From NCBI GenBank assembly GCA_030430715.1, contig JAUIJZ010000012.1:1-48295 (forward strand): a stretch of 48,295 bases of DNA. Direction: 5' to 3'. The notes under the pieces were generated by a model, which saw nothing but the letters and a program-made list of their open reading frames with translations, did no database searches and was not told the DNA's origin. Within the stretch, counting starts at the first letter, position 1. Every line of letters starts with the position of its first letter. The stretch is from Alphaproteobacteria bacterium. Lineage in GTDB: Bacteria > Pseudomonadota > Alphaproteobacteria > Caulobacterales > Aquidulcibacteraceae. This document shows positions 8,389-17,152 of the stretch, piece by piece. The translations under genes and the position numbers were made by a program.

Positions 8389-9029
8389 CACGTCTCTCCT
8401 AAAACTGACCCGCCAAATATAGGCGTCGCGTCGCCCGAATTCTCGAAACGCCGGAAGCAATCTTCCACGAGCGCTTCAGCCTCCTTGTGGCCAAGCGACA
8501 TCCCCAATTCCTGTTCACGCACCAGGGTGGTGGCGAGGCTCACAAGCAAAACACTCGCAAGCACTGGCGGAATTTGAGGAACGATCCCCCGCATAGCAAG
8601 GTGCCGCTCTATGGCCTTGGCCTGCATCGCACGAAAGCGCTCGGCATAGGAAGCAAGTTCATCGCGGATTTTTGCGTTACGCGACGCCAAGGCAGTGAAT
8701 TCAGTCGTGAACGCGACGGGCCGGCAGTCGGTGGCGTAATCCCAAAGCGCGCGGAGCGGCTCGTCCGATTCCAGCGCGGCCGCCAAACGCTCTTCACCCT
8801 CCTCGCAGGTGCGATGCAGCACTTCGAGCAACAAATCGTCCATGCTGCGGAAGTAATAATGCACCAATTGCGGCTTGAGGCCCGCCTCGCTCGCGACGCG
8901 CCGCGAGGTGACGGCCGCATAGCCCTCATCCACGAGCAGTCTTTGCGCCGCCGTGACCAGCGACGTGCGGGTTGCGGAAGTTTCCGCACCCAGCTTGCGC
9001 GTCGCCCAGGTTTTCTCTGCTTGGGCCAT
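8388..9029 (-). CDS. TetR-family transcriptional regulator
   Basis: 213 residues. The N-terminal helix-turn-helix reads RTSLVTAAQRLLVDEGYAAV, then TSRRVASEAGLKPQLVHYYF, the classic TetR DNA-binding pattern. The rest is a helical ligand-binding domain. It starts 5 bp after the stop of the PQQ alcohol dehydrogenase, with AGGAG overlapping that stop codon, and its own stop overlaps the next gene. A repressor carried inside the run it may control is likely. I found no obvious inverted repeat upstream of the dehydrogenase, so the operator is not located. Ligand unknown. Confidence 0.9.
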   Translation of the reverse strand: MAQAEKTWATRKLGAETSATRTSLVTAAQRLLVDEGYAAVTSRRVASEAGLKPQLVHYYFRSMDDLLLEVLHRTCEEGEERLAAALESDEPLRALWDYATDCRPVAFTTEFTALASRNAKIRDELASYAERFRAMQAKAIERHLAMRGIVPQIPPVLASVLLVSLATTLVREQELGMSLGHKEAEALVEDCFRRFENSGDATPIFGGSVLGET

Positions 9030-9034
9030 GGCTC

Positions 9035-11104
9035 CTAATCTTGACCGATCTGTTGTCCCCGCGCCCGCAAATATTGCCGGAGCGCCTCGGCGTCCGCCAC
9101 CGGGATATGGTCGAATCTCGGCATCCCGGCTGTTTGTAACGCCCCGCCACGGACAATATCGTGGAACGCCTCGCGATCGGATGGATAAGGCGAGGTGCGC
9201 AGATCAGGTGCAGCGCCACCGGCCACGGCGTTATTGCCATGGCACACCATGCAAGCATTCATGGCGAACACCATCGCGCCGCGCGCTTCGAGGGACGCAT
9301 TGGAACGGAATGTCGGGTCGTCCGGCGGCGCCAATGGCGGCATCGGATCAAGCGGCGGCAGAACGTCCCCGCCATCGAGCGCAAATGTCAGCACGCGGCG
9401 CGGTAATCTGTAATCCGTCCGGTAGCCGACCAAACCCTCGGTCAGCATACCGCCGCCGGTCGCGCCATTGCCGGTGATCACCGTGACATACTGACGGCCG
9501 TCCACGGAGAATGAGATCGGCGGGCCTACGATCGGCGCTTGCGACGCGAAGCTCCAAACCTCGCGTCCACTGCGCGCATTGTAAGCGACAAACTGACCAT
9601 CGATGCGCCCTTGGAAGACAAGATCGCCCGCGGTCGCCATCGTGCCGCCAGGCCAATCGCCAGGAAGCTCCACGCTCCAGCGTTCGCGTTGCGATACCGG
9701 ATCCCAGGCTCTGAGGAAGCTACGCCGCGCACCGGGCAGATCGGGGTTGGAATCGTTGACCGTGCCATTGGTGAAGTGCGCGGTGGGACTATCGACATCG
9801 ATGCCCTCGTCGCCCACCAGCGTCGCACCTTCGATCACCGGAATATAGACCAGCCCCGTACGCGGGCTGAACGATTGCGGCGACCACGAGTGCGCGCCGC
9901 GAAAACCCGGCCACAGCTCAAACATGCCGGGACGGCCATGATAACGGGCGCCCGGATTTTCCACCGGCCGGCCCGTTTCCTGATCGATGCGTTCGGCCCA
10001 AGTCACGCGCGCGAATGCCTCGGCCGAGATAAACTCTCCGGTTTCGCGGTCGATCACATAGAAGAAGCCGTTCTTGGGCGCCTGCATCAACACGCGGCGT
10101 TCGCGGCCATCAATGCGCAGCGTCGCCAGCGTCATGTCCATGACGGAGACGTGGTCCCATTGCTCGCCCGGCGAGGTCTGATAGTGCCAGACGTACTCGC
10201 CGGTATCAGCGCGCACGGCGACGATCGAAGCAAGAAACAGATTGTCGCCGCCGCCCGGACTACGAATGGCTTGATTGTACGGAAAGCCATTGCCTACGCC
10301 GATATAGACCAGATCGAGTTCCGGATCGTAGCTGAACGCGTTCCAAGCCGTGCCGCCGCCCGCCTGACCAGGCGTAACGCCATGCCATGTCGCGGCCGCA
10401 ATGCGCATCGCTTCGTTCTCAGGTTCTTGGCTGAAGTCCGGCACGGTATAGAAGCGCCAGACGCGCTCACCCGTCATCGCATCGTACGCGCTGACATAGC
10501 CGCGGATGGCGGAGAGGTCGGCGCCGCCATTGCCAATGATCAGCTTGCCGTCAAAGACGCGCGGCGGACCATTCTGATTGCGCAATTCATCCAAGCCAAA
10601 GTCACGCGTCTCCCAGAGCGTCTCGCCGCTATTGGCGTCCAGCGCGAAAATCCGGCCGTCTTCGGTGGTGACGAATACGCGCTGGTTCCAATAGGCGATG
10701 CCGCGCGGCCCCCAACCCATGCTCATGGCGGGGTCGAGCTCACGCGTGTGGGAGTCAAATTCCCACAGCAAATCGCCGGTCACGGCGTCCAGCGCGCGAA
10801 TGTAGGAATGGCCCGACGTGACAAACACTTTGCCATCCGCCGCCAGCGGACCGGTCGCTGAATTGCCGGAGGGCAGATCGTAATGCCAAGCGAGCGAGAG
10901 ACGGCCCACGCTGTTGGTATTGATCTGATTGAGCGGACTATAATGCTGCTCGCCGTCGGTGCGGCCCCAGAGCGGCCAATCGTTCGCATCGGCAAGCATG
11001 CCGCCATCAGCGGCCGGATCAGACGGCGCACAGCCGGCAAACACCGCAACAGCAAGCGCAGCCAGCGCCGCGCGGACGCCGCGCGCCATTCCCGCTGAGG
11101 CCAT
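9035..11104 (-). CDS. PQQ-dependent alcohol dehydrogenase with C-terminal cytochrome c domain, lipoprotein
   Basis: 689 residues. The N-terminus is a lipoprotein signal (AALAVAVFAGCAPSD, lipobox Cys), so the enzyme is probably membrane-anchored in the periplasm. The body is an eight-bladed PQQ propeller with tryptophan-docking repeats (DLLWEFDS, GETLWETRD, GERVWRFYT, GEYVWHYQT) and the cofactor/calcium motif region GVGNGFPYN. The candidate catalytic Asp lies in PGEQWD. The C-terminal domain has haem c motif CMVCH at 618-622 with a likely axial Met in GMPRF (about 661). The adjacent Cys-Cys pair near PQQ in classical methanol/ethanol enzymes is absent (the region reads MGWGPRGIAYW). Substrate is unknown. 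SD GGGA precedes the ATG. It heads the run with TetR and XdhC. Confidence 0.9.
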   Translation of the reverse strand: MASAGMARGVRAALAALAVAVFAGCAPSDPAADGGMLADANDWPLWGRTDGEQHYSPLNQINTNSVGRLSLAWHYDLPSGNSATGPLAADGKVFVTSGHSYIRALDAVTGDLLWEFDSHTRELDPAMSMGWGPRGIAYWNQRVFVTTEDGRIFALDANSGETLWETRDFGLDELRNQNGPPRVFDGKLIIGNGGADLSAIRGYVSAYDAMTGERVWRFYTVPDFSQEPENEAMRIAAATWHGVTPGQAGGGTAWNAFSYDPELDLVYIGVGNGFPYNQAIRSPGGGDNLFLASIVAVRADTGEYVWHYQTSPGEQWDHVSVMDMTLATLRIDGRERRVLMQAPKNGFFYVIDRETGEFISAEAFARVTWAERIDQETGRPVENPGARYHGRPGMFELWPGFRGAHSWSPQSFSPRTGLVYIPVIEGATLVGDEGIDVDSPTAHFTNGTVNDSNPDLPGARRSFLRAWDPVSQRERWSVELPGDWPGGTMATAGDLVFQGRIDGQFVAYNARSGREVWSFASQAPIVGPPISFSVDGRQYVTVITGNGATGGGMLTEGLVGYRTDYRLPRRVLTFALDGGDVLPPLDPMPPLAPPDDPTFRSNASLEARGAMVFAMNACMVCHGNNAVAGGAAPDLRTSPYPSDREAFHDIVRGGALQTAGMPRFDHIPVADAEALRQYLRARGQQIGQD

Positions 11105-11189
11105 CTTATCCCTCCCGCTCCCCCGTGCTTTGAGCCGGGCGATTATTCATTCCTAGCTACGGTGCTTAGGGGCGCTGCTTACAGCAAGT

Positions 11190-11214
11190 CAAGAAAATCT
11201 GAGCAATCGCTCAG
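11190..11214 (-). terminator. Rho-independent terminator after ppc
   Basis: On the minus strand a perfect stem CTGAGC / GCTCAG with loop GATT is followed by ATTTTCTT, starting 5 nt after the ppc stop. It separates ppc from the downstream PQQ dehydrogenase run, which therefore needs its own promoter in 11105-11189. Confidence 0.75.
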
Positions 11215-11219
11215 CCCAC

Positions 11220-13988
11220 TTATCCGCTATTCCGCAACGCCGCGGCTATGCCGTTGATGGTCAAATGTATGCCTTCCACCAACGCGGGATCGGCCTCGCC
11301 AGCACGCTGACGCCGCAACAGATCGACCTGAATGTAATGGAGCGGGTCGACATACGGAAACCGGTTACGGATCGACCGCGCCAAGAGCGGGTTTTTCTCA
11401 AGCAGCTTCGATTGCTCGGAAATCTTGAGCACCGCATCGATGCAGCCACGCCATTCCTCGGCGATGCGCGCGAAAATACGCGCCGCGAGCCCGCGGTCAT
11501 CGACGAGTTGTCCGTAGCGTTCGGCTATGCGGATGTCGCTTTTGCCGAGCACCATGTCCATGTTTGAGAGCGTCGTCGCGAAGAACGGCCATTCCCGATA
11601 CATTTGGCGCAGCAAGTCCATGCCCTTCGCGCCGTGGCGCTCGCTAAATTGCGCAACCGCCGTGCCGAACCCAAACCAGCCCGGCAGCATCAGCCGGCAT
11701 TGCGCCCAACTGAACACCCACGGAATTGCACGTAGATCTTCAATACGCCGCGAGCGCGCGCGCGAAGCGGGCCGGCTGCCGATATTGAGGTTGGCGATTT
11801 CATTGATGACAGTGGATTGCCAGAAATACGTCTCAAAACCCTCGGTCTCATAAACCAGCGCGCGATACGCGCGGTGCGCATCCGCCGAAAGCTCGTCCAT
11901 GGCCTGCCGGAATTCTGGCGTCGGCGCATTCGAAGGATTGGGAATAAGCGATGCTTCCAGTGTCGCCGCGGCGAGCGTTTCAATATTGCGGCGCGCGATT
12001 TCAGGATTGGAATATTTTGCTGAAATCACTTCGCCTTGTTCCGTCACGCGGATTGCGCCCTGAACCGCGCCGGGCGGCTGCGCCAGAATGGCCTGATAAC
12101 TCGGACCGCCGCCACGGCCCACCGTGCCGCCCCGGCCGTGAAACAAGCGTAACCGGACGCCGTGCCGCTTGGCCGTTTCCGCAAGTGCTGTCTGCGCCTT
12201 GAACAACTCCCAGACCGACGTGAGATAACCGCCGTCCTTGTTGCTGTCCGAATAGCCGAGCATCACTTCCTGCACGTCGCCGCGCGAAGCGAGCAAACGC
12301 CGATAGAGCGGCAATGAGAGCAATTCATCGACGATGCGTGCGCTGTGCTGCAAATCGGTGATGGTTTCGAATAGCGGCGCTATGTCCGCTCCAAGCCAGT
12401 TTTCGCGCGGCTTCAGCAGACCGACTTCCTTCAGCAACACGCCGACTTCCAATACGTCAGAGACTGACCCGGCCTTGGAAATGACGTAGTGCGGCACGGC
12501 GACATCGCCGAAGCGCGCACGCACCTCCGCCGCCGCTCTGAAGATTTCCAATTCGGACGCGGTCTCTTCGGAATAGGCAAAATAGGGCGAAGCCAACGGC
12601 CGCGCGTGCCCAAGCTCCCCCAGCAGCGCCTCAACCCGCCCCGCCTCATCGAGCGCGAGATAGTCTTGATTTTCCGCGCCAAACAGCTCGCCGATCACAC
12701 GTTCATGCACATCGGAATTTTGACGGAGATCAAGATCGGCAAGATGAAAGCCGAACACGTCCACAGCCCGCCGCAAATGCGCAAGCCGTCCAGCCTCCAA
12801 CTCGCCGAGGCCCGTCTCACGCAAGGATGCAGCCAGCACGTTGAGGTCGCCGCGCAGCTCTTCCGGGTTGGAATACGCGGGCGCGTCCATCATCGGTTTG
12901 CGCGCAGAGTCCACGCCCACAAGGGCGCGCGACGTCGCGGCCAGGCGCGCATATATGCTGCCAAGCGCGCGTCTATAGGGCTCGTGCTCACGGCTTCCCG
13001 ATCGGCCGCCTGAATTTTGCTCGGCCAGCTGCACGAGCGCTTCGGTAGCGTGCGCCAAACGGTCATCAAGCGAAAGTTCGGCGCCGAGCGCATCCACTTC
13101 GTTGAGATAGAAGCGCAGCGCGACTTCGCTTTGCATGCGCGCCGCCCTGCGCAACACATCGGCGGTCACGTACGGATTGCCGTCGCGGTCGCCGCCAATC
13201 CAGCTGCCGGCACGCAGAAAAGAGGGCGTTTGGATGCCGGCCCAATCCTCTGACGTTTCCTGCAAATTCCGCGCGAAACGCGTGTAAAATGCCGGCAAAC
13301 AGCGCAGCAGAGAACTTTCGAAATAGCTTGTTCCGTTCGCAACTTCATCAAGCACGCGCAGCCGCGTGTCGCGCACGGTTCGCGTCTGCCACAGCGTCAA
13401 CACCGAGCGCCGCAGCGCCACGTCATTCTCATCGCGCTCTTCCGGGGTGAAATCGACCCGGTCGCGCGCATCCAGCAGCGCGGCGATTTCCTGTTCGCGG
13501 ACGATGGAGCTGCGGCGGCGCACTTCCGTCGGGTGCGCCGTCAAAACCGGCGCGCACAGCGCATGACGCAAATATTCTTCCAAGGCCGCGCGCGTCACGC
13601 CAGCCTTTTTCGCACGCCGCAGGGCGACCAGCATGGACCCATCGCGTTCCGTATCGCCCGCCTTGGCATGCGCGCGGGCGCGGCGGATGTGGTGCTGATC
13701 TTCGGCGACATTGGCCAAATGCGAAAATTGGCCAAAGGCGCGGATAATGCGAATGGCCCGCGCCGCATCCAAATCAATGGTCAGCGCCTTGAGCTCTTCG
13801 CCCGCCTTTGAATCGCCGTCGCGGTGAAAGTGCAGGCCGGAGAGACGAATGCGCTCGATCGTATCGAACGCCGCCTCGCCCTCATGCTCGCGCACGATAT
13901 CACCGAGAATGCGGCCAAGCAGACGAATGTCATGCTGTAGCGGGGCGTCCTTATCGGATGCCGCGAGAGTATCGGCTTGAGACGGCAC
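11220..13988 (-). CDS. ppc: Phosphoenolpyruvate carboxylase
   Basis: Converts PEP plus bicarbonate to oxaloacetate, the main anaplerotic step. Clear signatures are VLTAHPTEVRRRSS with the catalytic His, GYSDSNKDGGYLTSVWELFK, FHGRGGTVGRGGGPSYQAIL and the C-terminal GIAAALRNSG that closes on the active site. I propose GTG at 13988 (922 residues): AAGGA lies 8 nt upstream and the N-terminus then aligns with the usual family start. The ATG at 14033 (937 residues) lacks a ribosome-binding site at normal distance. The GTG's Shine-Dalgarno lies inside a perfect hairpin arm. A terminator follows. The gene sits 75 bp downstream of an MFS transporter on the same strand. Confidence 0.95.
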   Translation of the reverse strand: MPSQADTLAASDKDAPLQHDIRLLGRILGDIVREHEGEAAFDTIERIRLSGLHFHRDGDSKAGEELKALTIDLDAARAIRIIRAFGQFSHLANVAEDQHHIRRARAHAKAGDTERDGSMLVALRRAKKAGVTRAALEEYLRHALCAPVLTAHPTEVRRRSSIVREQEIAALLDARDRVDFTPEERDENDVALRRSVLTLWQTRTVRDTRLRVLDEVANGTSYFESSLLRCLPAFYTRFARNLQETSEDWAGIQTPSFLRAGSWIGGDRDGNPYVTADVLRRAARMQSEVALRFYLNEVDALGAELSLDDRLAHATEALVQLAEQNSGGRSGSREHEPYRRALGSIYARLAATSRALVGVDSARKPMMDAPAYSNPEELRGDLNVLAASLRETGLGELEAGRLAHLRRAVDVFGFHLADLDLRQNSDVHERVIGELFGAENQDYLALDEAGRVEALLGELGHARPLASPYFAYSEETASELEIFRAAAEVRARFGDVAVPHYVISKAGSVSDVLEVGVLLKEVGLLKPRENWLGADIAPLFETITDLQHSARIVDELLSLPLYRRLLASRGDVQEVMLGYSDSNKDGGYLTSVWELFKAQTALAETAKRHGVRLRLFHGRGGTVGRGGGPSYQAILAQPPGAVQGAIRVTEQGEVISAKYSNPEIARRNIETLAAATLEASLIPNPSNAPTPEFRQAMDELSADAHRAYRALVYETEGFETYFWQSTVINEIANLNIGSRPASRARSRRIEDLRAIPWVFSWAQCRLMLPGWFGFGTAVAQFSERHGAKGMDLLRQMYREWPFFATTLSNMDMVLGKSDIRIAERYGQLVDDRGLAARIFARIAEEWRGCIDAVLKISEQSKLLEKNPLLARSIRNRFPYVDPLHYIQVDLLRRQRAGEADPALVEGIHLTINGIAAALRNSG

Positions 13989-13992
13989 AATT

Positions 13993-14018
13993 CTATCCTT
14001 CGAAGCAGTGAAGGATAG
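13993..14018 (-). promoter_or_regulatory. Hairpin enclosing the ppc Shine-Dalgarno
   Basis: Arms CTATCCTTC and GAAGGATAG are perfectly complementary over 9 bp with an 8-nt loop. On the minus strand the downstream arm contains the AAGGA Shine-Dalgarno of the GTG start at 13988, so folding would hide it. It could act as an RNA switch or thermosensor, or as a DNA operator. The structure is seen in the sequence; the role is inferred. Confidence 0.55.
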
Positions 14019-14063
14019 TTTGCCTCCGAACATGCCTAAGTAAAAGCGCCCTCCGCGAGTTGA

Positions 14064-15317
14064 TCAGGCTTTCACCGCCTCAAGCTGGCGCCAATCAGGC
14101 GCGCGCGGCAGCAACCAGATCAGGAGGCCGCAAAACACGGAGGCCACCGCGCCGACGATCAAGAAGCCGTCGTATTTCCCCGTCACATCGAACACCATGC
14201 CGGCGATCATCAGCCCCAGTCCGGAACCGAGCGCGACGAGACTTGTGATCACGCCGAAAATGACGCCGAAATTCTTCATGCCCGCGTGCTTGGCCGTCAG
14301 ATAGCTCACGATCTGCAGCAGGCTGCCGACGCCATACCCGTTGATGATCATGCCAACGATGATGAGCGCAACCGAACCGGCGCCGTACAAAAGCAAGAGG
14401 AACGCCAGCGAAATGGCGGCGATGGTGACGCCGCCAACCAAATTTGCATCGAAACGGTCCAGCAAGGCGCCGCATACCAGCTTGCCGACAATCCCGGCCA
14501 CACCGGCGAGGCTTGCGAGCCACGCAGCGTTTGTTGCCGAGACGCCAACCGCTGTGAGGATTGGAATTTGGTGCACGACCAAGCCGATCACGAACACCAT
14601 CGATACGAAGGAAACGATATAGAGAAACCAGACCGCGCGCGAACGCAGCGCCGCGGAAATGGTCAGTCCGGGAATGGCGCTGCGATCGGGAACGCCTTTC
14701 GCCGTTTGCACGCCGTCGCGCGGCGTCACGTCGCGAAGAAAGAAAAAGCACAGAACCAATGTGATGAGGCCCCAGCCGCCGCATAGCGCCAGATAGGCTA
14801 TGCGCCAGCCAAAATCCTGCACGAGCCAAGTCGCCAAAGGCGGCACGAGAATTTGTGCGGCGGCGTTGCCCGCGAGCGTCACGCCGAGCGCCAATCCGCG
14901 CGCGGCATCGAATGCGCCGGCGACGGCCGCCGTCCATACCGTGGTTTTAACGGTGATCGAGATCACCGCATAAAATCCCCACAGAAAGAGCCATTGCGTC
15001 GGAGAGCCATTCAACGAGCTAAAAAGGCACATCGCGAAGATGGTGACGACAAGCCCCGGCATGGCCACGCGGCGCGAGCCGAAGCGATCGATCAGCGCGC
15101 CGACAAACGGGGAAAGAATGGCCGTGGCAACCGACGCGATGGAGACGCCCGCGGAGAGCAGCGTGCGGCTCCAACCGAATTCCTCACCCAGCGGCGCCAT
15201 GAAGACGCCAAGCGCCGCTGTCATGATCGAAAAGAAAGAAAACCCTACGAAACAGGCCAGCACAAGCTGCCAGCCTCTGCGCCACTCTTCCGAGCCGCTT
15301 GCCTCTGCCACGCTCAT
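14064..15317 (-). CDS. MFS transporter (monocarboxylate/oxalate-formate antiporter-like)
   Basis: 417 residues with about twelve predicted membrane helices in two halves. The loop between helices 2 and 3 reads GALIDRFGSRRVAMPG, the MFS signature with the DRxGxR motif, and a second copy in the C-terminal half reads GALLDRFDANLVGG. Overall pattern (VFMAPLGEEFGWSRTLLSAG near the start) resembles the monocarboxylate/oxalate-formate antiporter branch, often used for organic acids. It starts 73 bp after the aldehyde dehydrogenase stop on the same strand, so import of an acid or aromatic substrate for the adjacent cluster is a fair guess. Substrate is not determined. Confidence 0.85.
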   Translation of the reverse strand: MSVAEASGSEEWRRGWQLVLACFVGFSFFSIMTAALGVFMAPLGEEFGWSRTLLSAGVSIASVATAILSPFVGALIDRFGSRRVAMPGLVVTIFAMCLFSSLNGSPTQWLFLWGFYAVISITVKTTVWTAAVAGAFDAARGLALGVTLAGNAAAQILVPPLATWLVQDFGWRIAYLALCGGWGLITLVLCFFFLRDVTPRDGVQTAKGVPDRSAIPGLTISAALRSRAVWFLYIVSFVSMVFVIGLVVHQIPILTAVGVSATNAAWLASLAGVAGIVGKLVCGALLDRFDANLVGGVTIAAISLAFLLLLYGAGSVALIIVGMIINGYGVGSLLQIVSYLTAKHAGMKNFGVIFGVITSLVALGSGLGLMIAGMVFDVTGKYDGFLIVGAVASVFCGLLIWLLPRAPDWRQLEAVKA

Positions 15318-15390
15318 GCACTTCCCCCTATGCGCCGGCCGTGAGCGGCCGATCTTATGGTTCGCAGATCAATATTCCGCGCCGCTGATT

Positions 15391-16869
15391 TTAGAATTTC
15401 ATAGCGAACGGATCGCGCTTGTCGCCCGAGAAGTCGATGAACACGTTTTTGGTTTGGGTGAATTCCAAGATGCCCGCCTCGCCGCGCACGCGCCCAAACC
15501 CGGATTCTTTCATGCCGCCGAACGGCGCTTGCGGCGCGGCCACGCGATAGGTGTTGACCCACACCACGCCGCTCTTGATCGCACGCATCATGCGTAGGCA
15601 GCGCGAAATGTTTTCCGACCAGACGCCGCTGGCGAGGCCGAATGGCGTATCATTGGCGATCGTTACGGCCTCTTCCTCTTCTTCAAATGGAATGATCGAC
15701 AGGACCGGCCCGAAGATTTCCTCGGCCGCGACTTTCATGTCGTTGCGCACATCCGCGAAAATGGTCGGCTGAATGAAGAAGCCTTGATCAAGTCCAGGCC
15801 CGCTTGCACGCGCGCCGCCGGTCGCGAGTTTCGCCCCATCCGTCTTGGCTGCTTCAATGAAGCTGAGGATCCGGTTGAATTGCGGTTCGTTCGCCGCCGT
15901 GCCCATTTCGGTTTCCGGCAAGCGCGGGTCGCCCATCTTGATCTGCGCCGCGCGCTTGGCGAGCCCTTCGACCATACGATCATAGACGCCGCGCTGCACA
16001 AGCAGGCGCGATCCGGCGATGCAGGTTTGCCCCGTCGCGCCGAAAATGCCCGCAAGCGCGCCAATCAACGCGCGATCGAAATCGGCGTCGTCGAACACGA
16101 TGTTTGGGGACTTGCCGCCAAGCTCCAGCGTCACGGGCTTGAGATTGGCGCCCGCGGCCGTGGCGATCGCGCGCCCGACAGCCGGGCTTCCGGTAAAGCT
16201 GATCTTATCGACGCCGGGATGGCCCGTCAGCGCCCGGCCCGTTTCCGCCGCGCCCGTGACGACATTCACGACGCCGGCGGGAAAACCCGCCTTCTCCACC
16301 ATTTTGGCGATCTCAAGCGTAGTGACGGAGGCGTGTTCCGACGGCTTGATGATCACGCAATTGCCGGCGGCCAGCGCCGCGGGCAGCGTATTGGTGAGAA
16401 TAGCGACCGGCGAATTCCAGGCCGTGATGGCGGCGACAACGCCATATGGCACGCGCACGACGATATCGAGCGTGTCCTTCTGGTCGAGTGGCACGACATC
16501 GCCGTGCATCTTGTCCGCCCAAGCCGCGTAATAGCGAAAAATGCGCGCGGCATAGCCCATCTGACTATGCGTTTCGCGAATGACTTTGCCGTTGTCGGTG
16601 GTCTCCAGGATCGCCATCCGGTCAGCGTCAGCATCGAGCATGTCGGCGACCTTGTTGAGCAAAGCAGCCCGTTGCCCCGGCGTCGTTTTACTCCAAACGC
16701 TGTCATAGGCGCGGCGCGCAGCCGCAACGGCGTCAGCCACATCGCTTTCACTCGCGACCGGCACATGCGCCCACACTTCCTGATTATAGGGATTGATCGC
16801 GGGCATCGTGGCGGCGCCGGACGCCTCTCGCCATTTGCCGTCGATAAACAGCTTGTATGTCTCAACCAT
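15391..16869 (-). CDS. NAD(P)-dependent aldehyde dehydrogenase
   Basis: 492 residues of the ALDH superfamily. The general base Glu249 lies in LELGGKSP, the nucleophile Cys283 in GATGQTCIAGSRLL, and the N-terminal cofactor site in ITAWNSPVAILTN. It oxidises an aldehyde to a carboxylic acid in the cytoplasm. I chose the ATG at 16869 (MVETYKLF) because GAGGG stands 8 nt upstream; an ATG five codons earlier has no such site. It diverges from the LuxE-like gene across a promoter region with a palindrome and is followed by the MFS gene, so it forms the left arm of a probable catabolic cluster. The substrate is unknown. Confidence 0.92.
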   Translation of the reverse strand: MVETYKLFIDGKWREASGAATMPAINPYNQEVWAHVPVASESDVADAVAAARRAYDSVWSKTTPGQRAALLNKVADMLDADADRMAILETTDNGKVIRETHSQMGYAARIFRYYAAWADKMHGDVVPLDQKDTLDIVVRVPYGVVAAITAWNSPVAILTNTLPAALAAGNCVIIKPSEHASVTTLEIAKMVEKAGFPAGVVNVVTGAAETGRALTGHPGVDKISFTGSPAVGRAIATAAGANLKPVTLELGGKSPNIVFDDADFDRALIGALAGIFGATGQTCIAGSRLLVQRGVYDRMVEGLAKRAAQIKMGDPRLPETEMGTAANEPQFNRILSFIEAAKTDGAKLATGGARASGPGLDQGFFIQPTIFADVRNDMKVAAEEIFGPVLSIIPFEEEEEAVTIANDTPFGLASGVWSENISRCLRMMRAIKSGVVWVNTYRVAAPQAPFGGMKESGFGRVRGEAGILEFTQTKNVFIDFSGDKRDPFAMKF

Positions 16870-17152
16870 GCCGCGAACCCTCATCCGAATTCATGCGCGT
16901 TCCCCTCTATTTTCCGAGCCGTCCATACTCGCCTATCGCGAAGACCCCAAATCGCTCGCGCCCTTCTCCGTCAGCGGCACGCGCCGTGAGCGCACCCGCC
17001 GTCGCTCCATTTTGGCCGACTTAAGCAAATGAGCGGCTGAATTGGGGGCTTTCTTATCGCGAGAATGTGCTACATAACCCACGTCCTGACCGTTTGGTCA
17101 AACCGCAAAATAAGAGCCGCACCAAGGCGCGCCCGATACATAGAGGGAACAA
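16870..17152. promoter_or_regulatory. Divergent promoter region of the ALDH / LuxE-like cluster
   Basis: A 283-bp gap between divergent genes. GAGGG at about 17144 is the ribosome-binding site for the LuxE-like gene. The inverted repeat at 17087-17100 is the strongest candidate operator. A rightward frame across roughly 16940-17032 reads GTRRERTRRRSILAD, faintly like a TetR N-terminus, but stops at once and is not called as a gene. Confidence 0.6.
17087..17100. promoter_or_regulatory. Candidate operator palindrome TGACC-N4-GGTCA
   Basis: TGACCGTTTGGTCA has perfect 5-bp arms and a 4-bp spacer, 53 bp upstream of the LuxE-like start codon. The form suits a dimeric TetR or MarR repressor. The MarR gene at the end of the right arm and the TetR gene at 8388-9029 are both candidates; which one binds is not shown. 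Confidence 0.6.

Noticed and set aside
9539..10861. Long rightward open frame opposite the PQQ dehydrogenase
   Set aside because: The sense strand has a clear PQQ enzyme with a signal peptide and haem motif. The antisense frame has only biased composition.
15338..15353. Hairpin GGCCG-TGAG-CGGCC between ALDH and MFS as a terminator
   Set aside because: The stem is real but no T-run follows on the minus strand, and the genes look co-transcribed.
16793..17032. TetR-like N-terminal fragment in the divergent promoter
   Set aside because: GTRRERTRRRSILAD is suggestive but ends at a stop within six codons, and no continuation appears in other frames. Too short to call a pseudogene.
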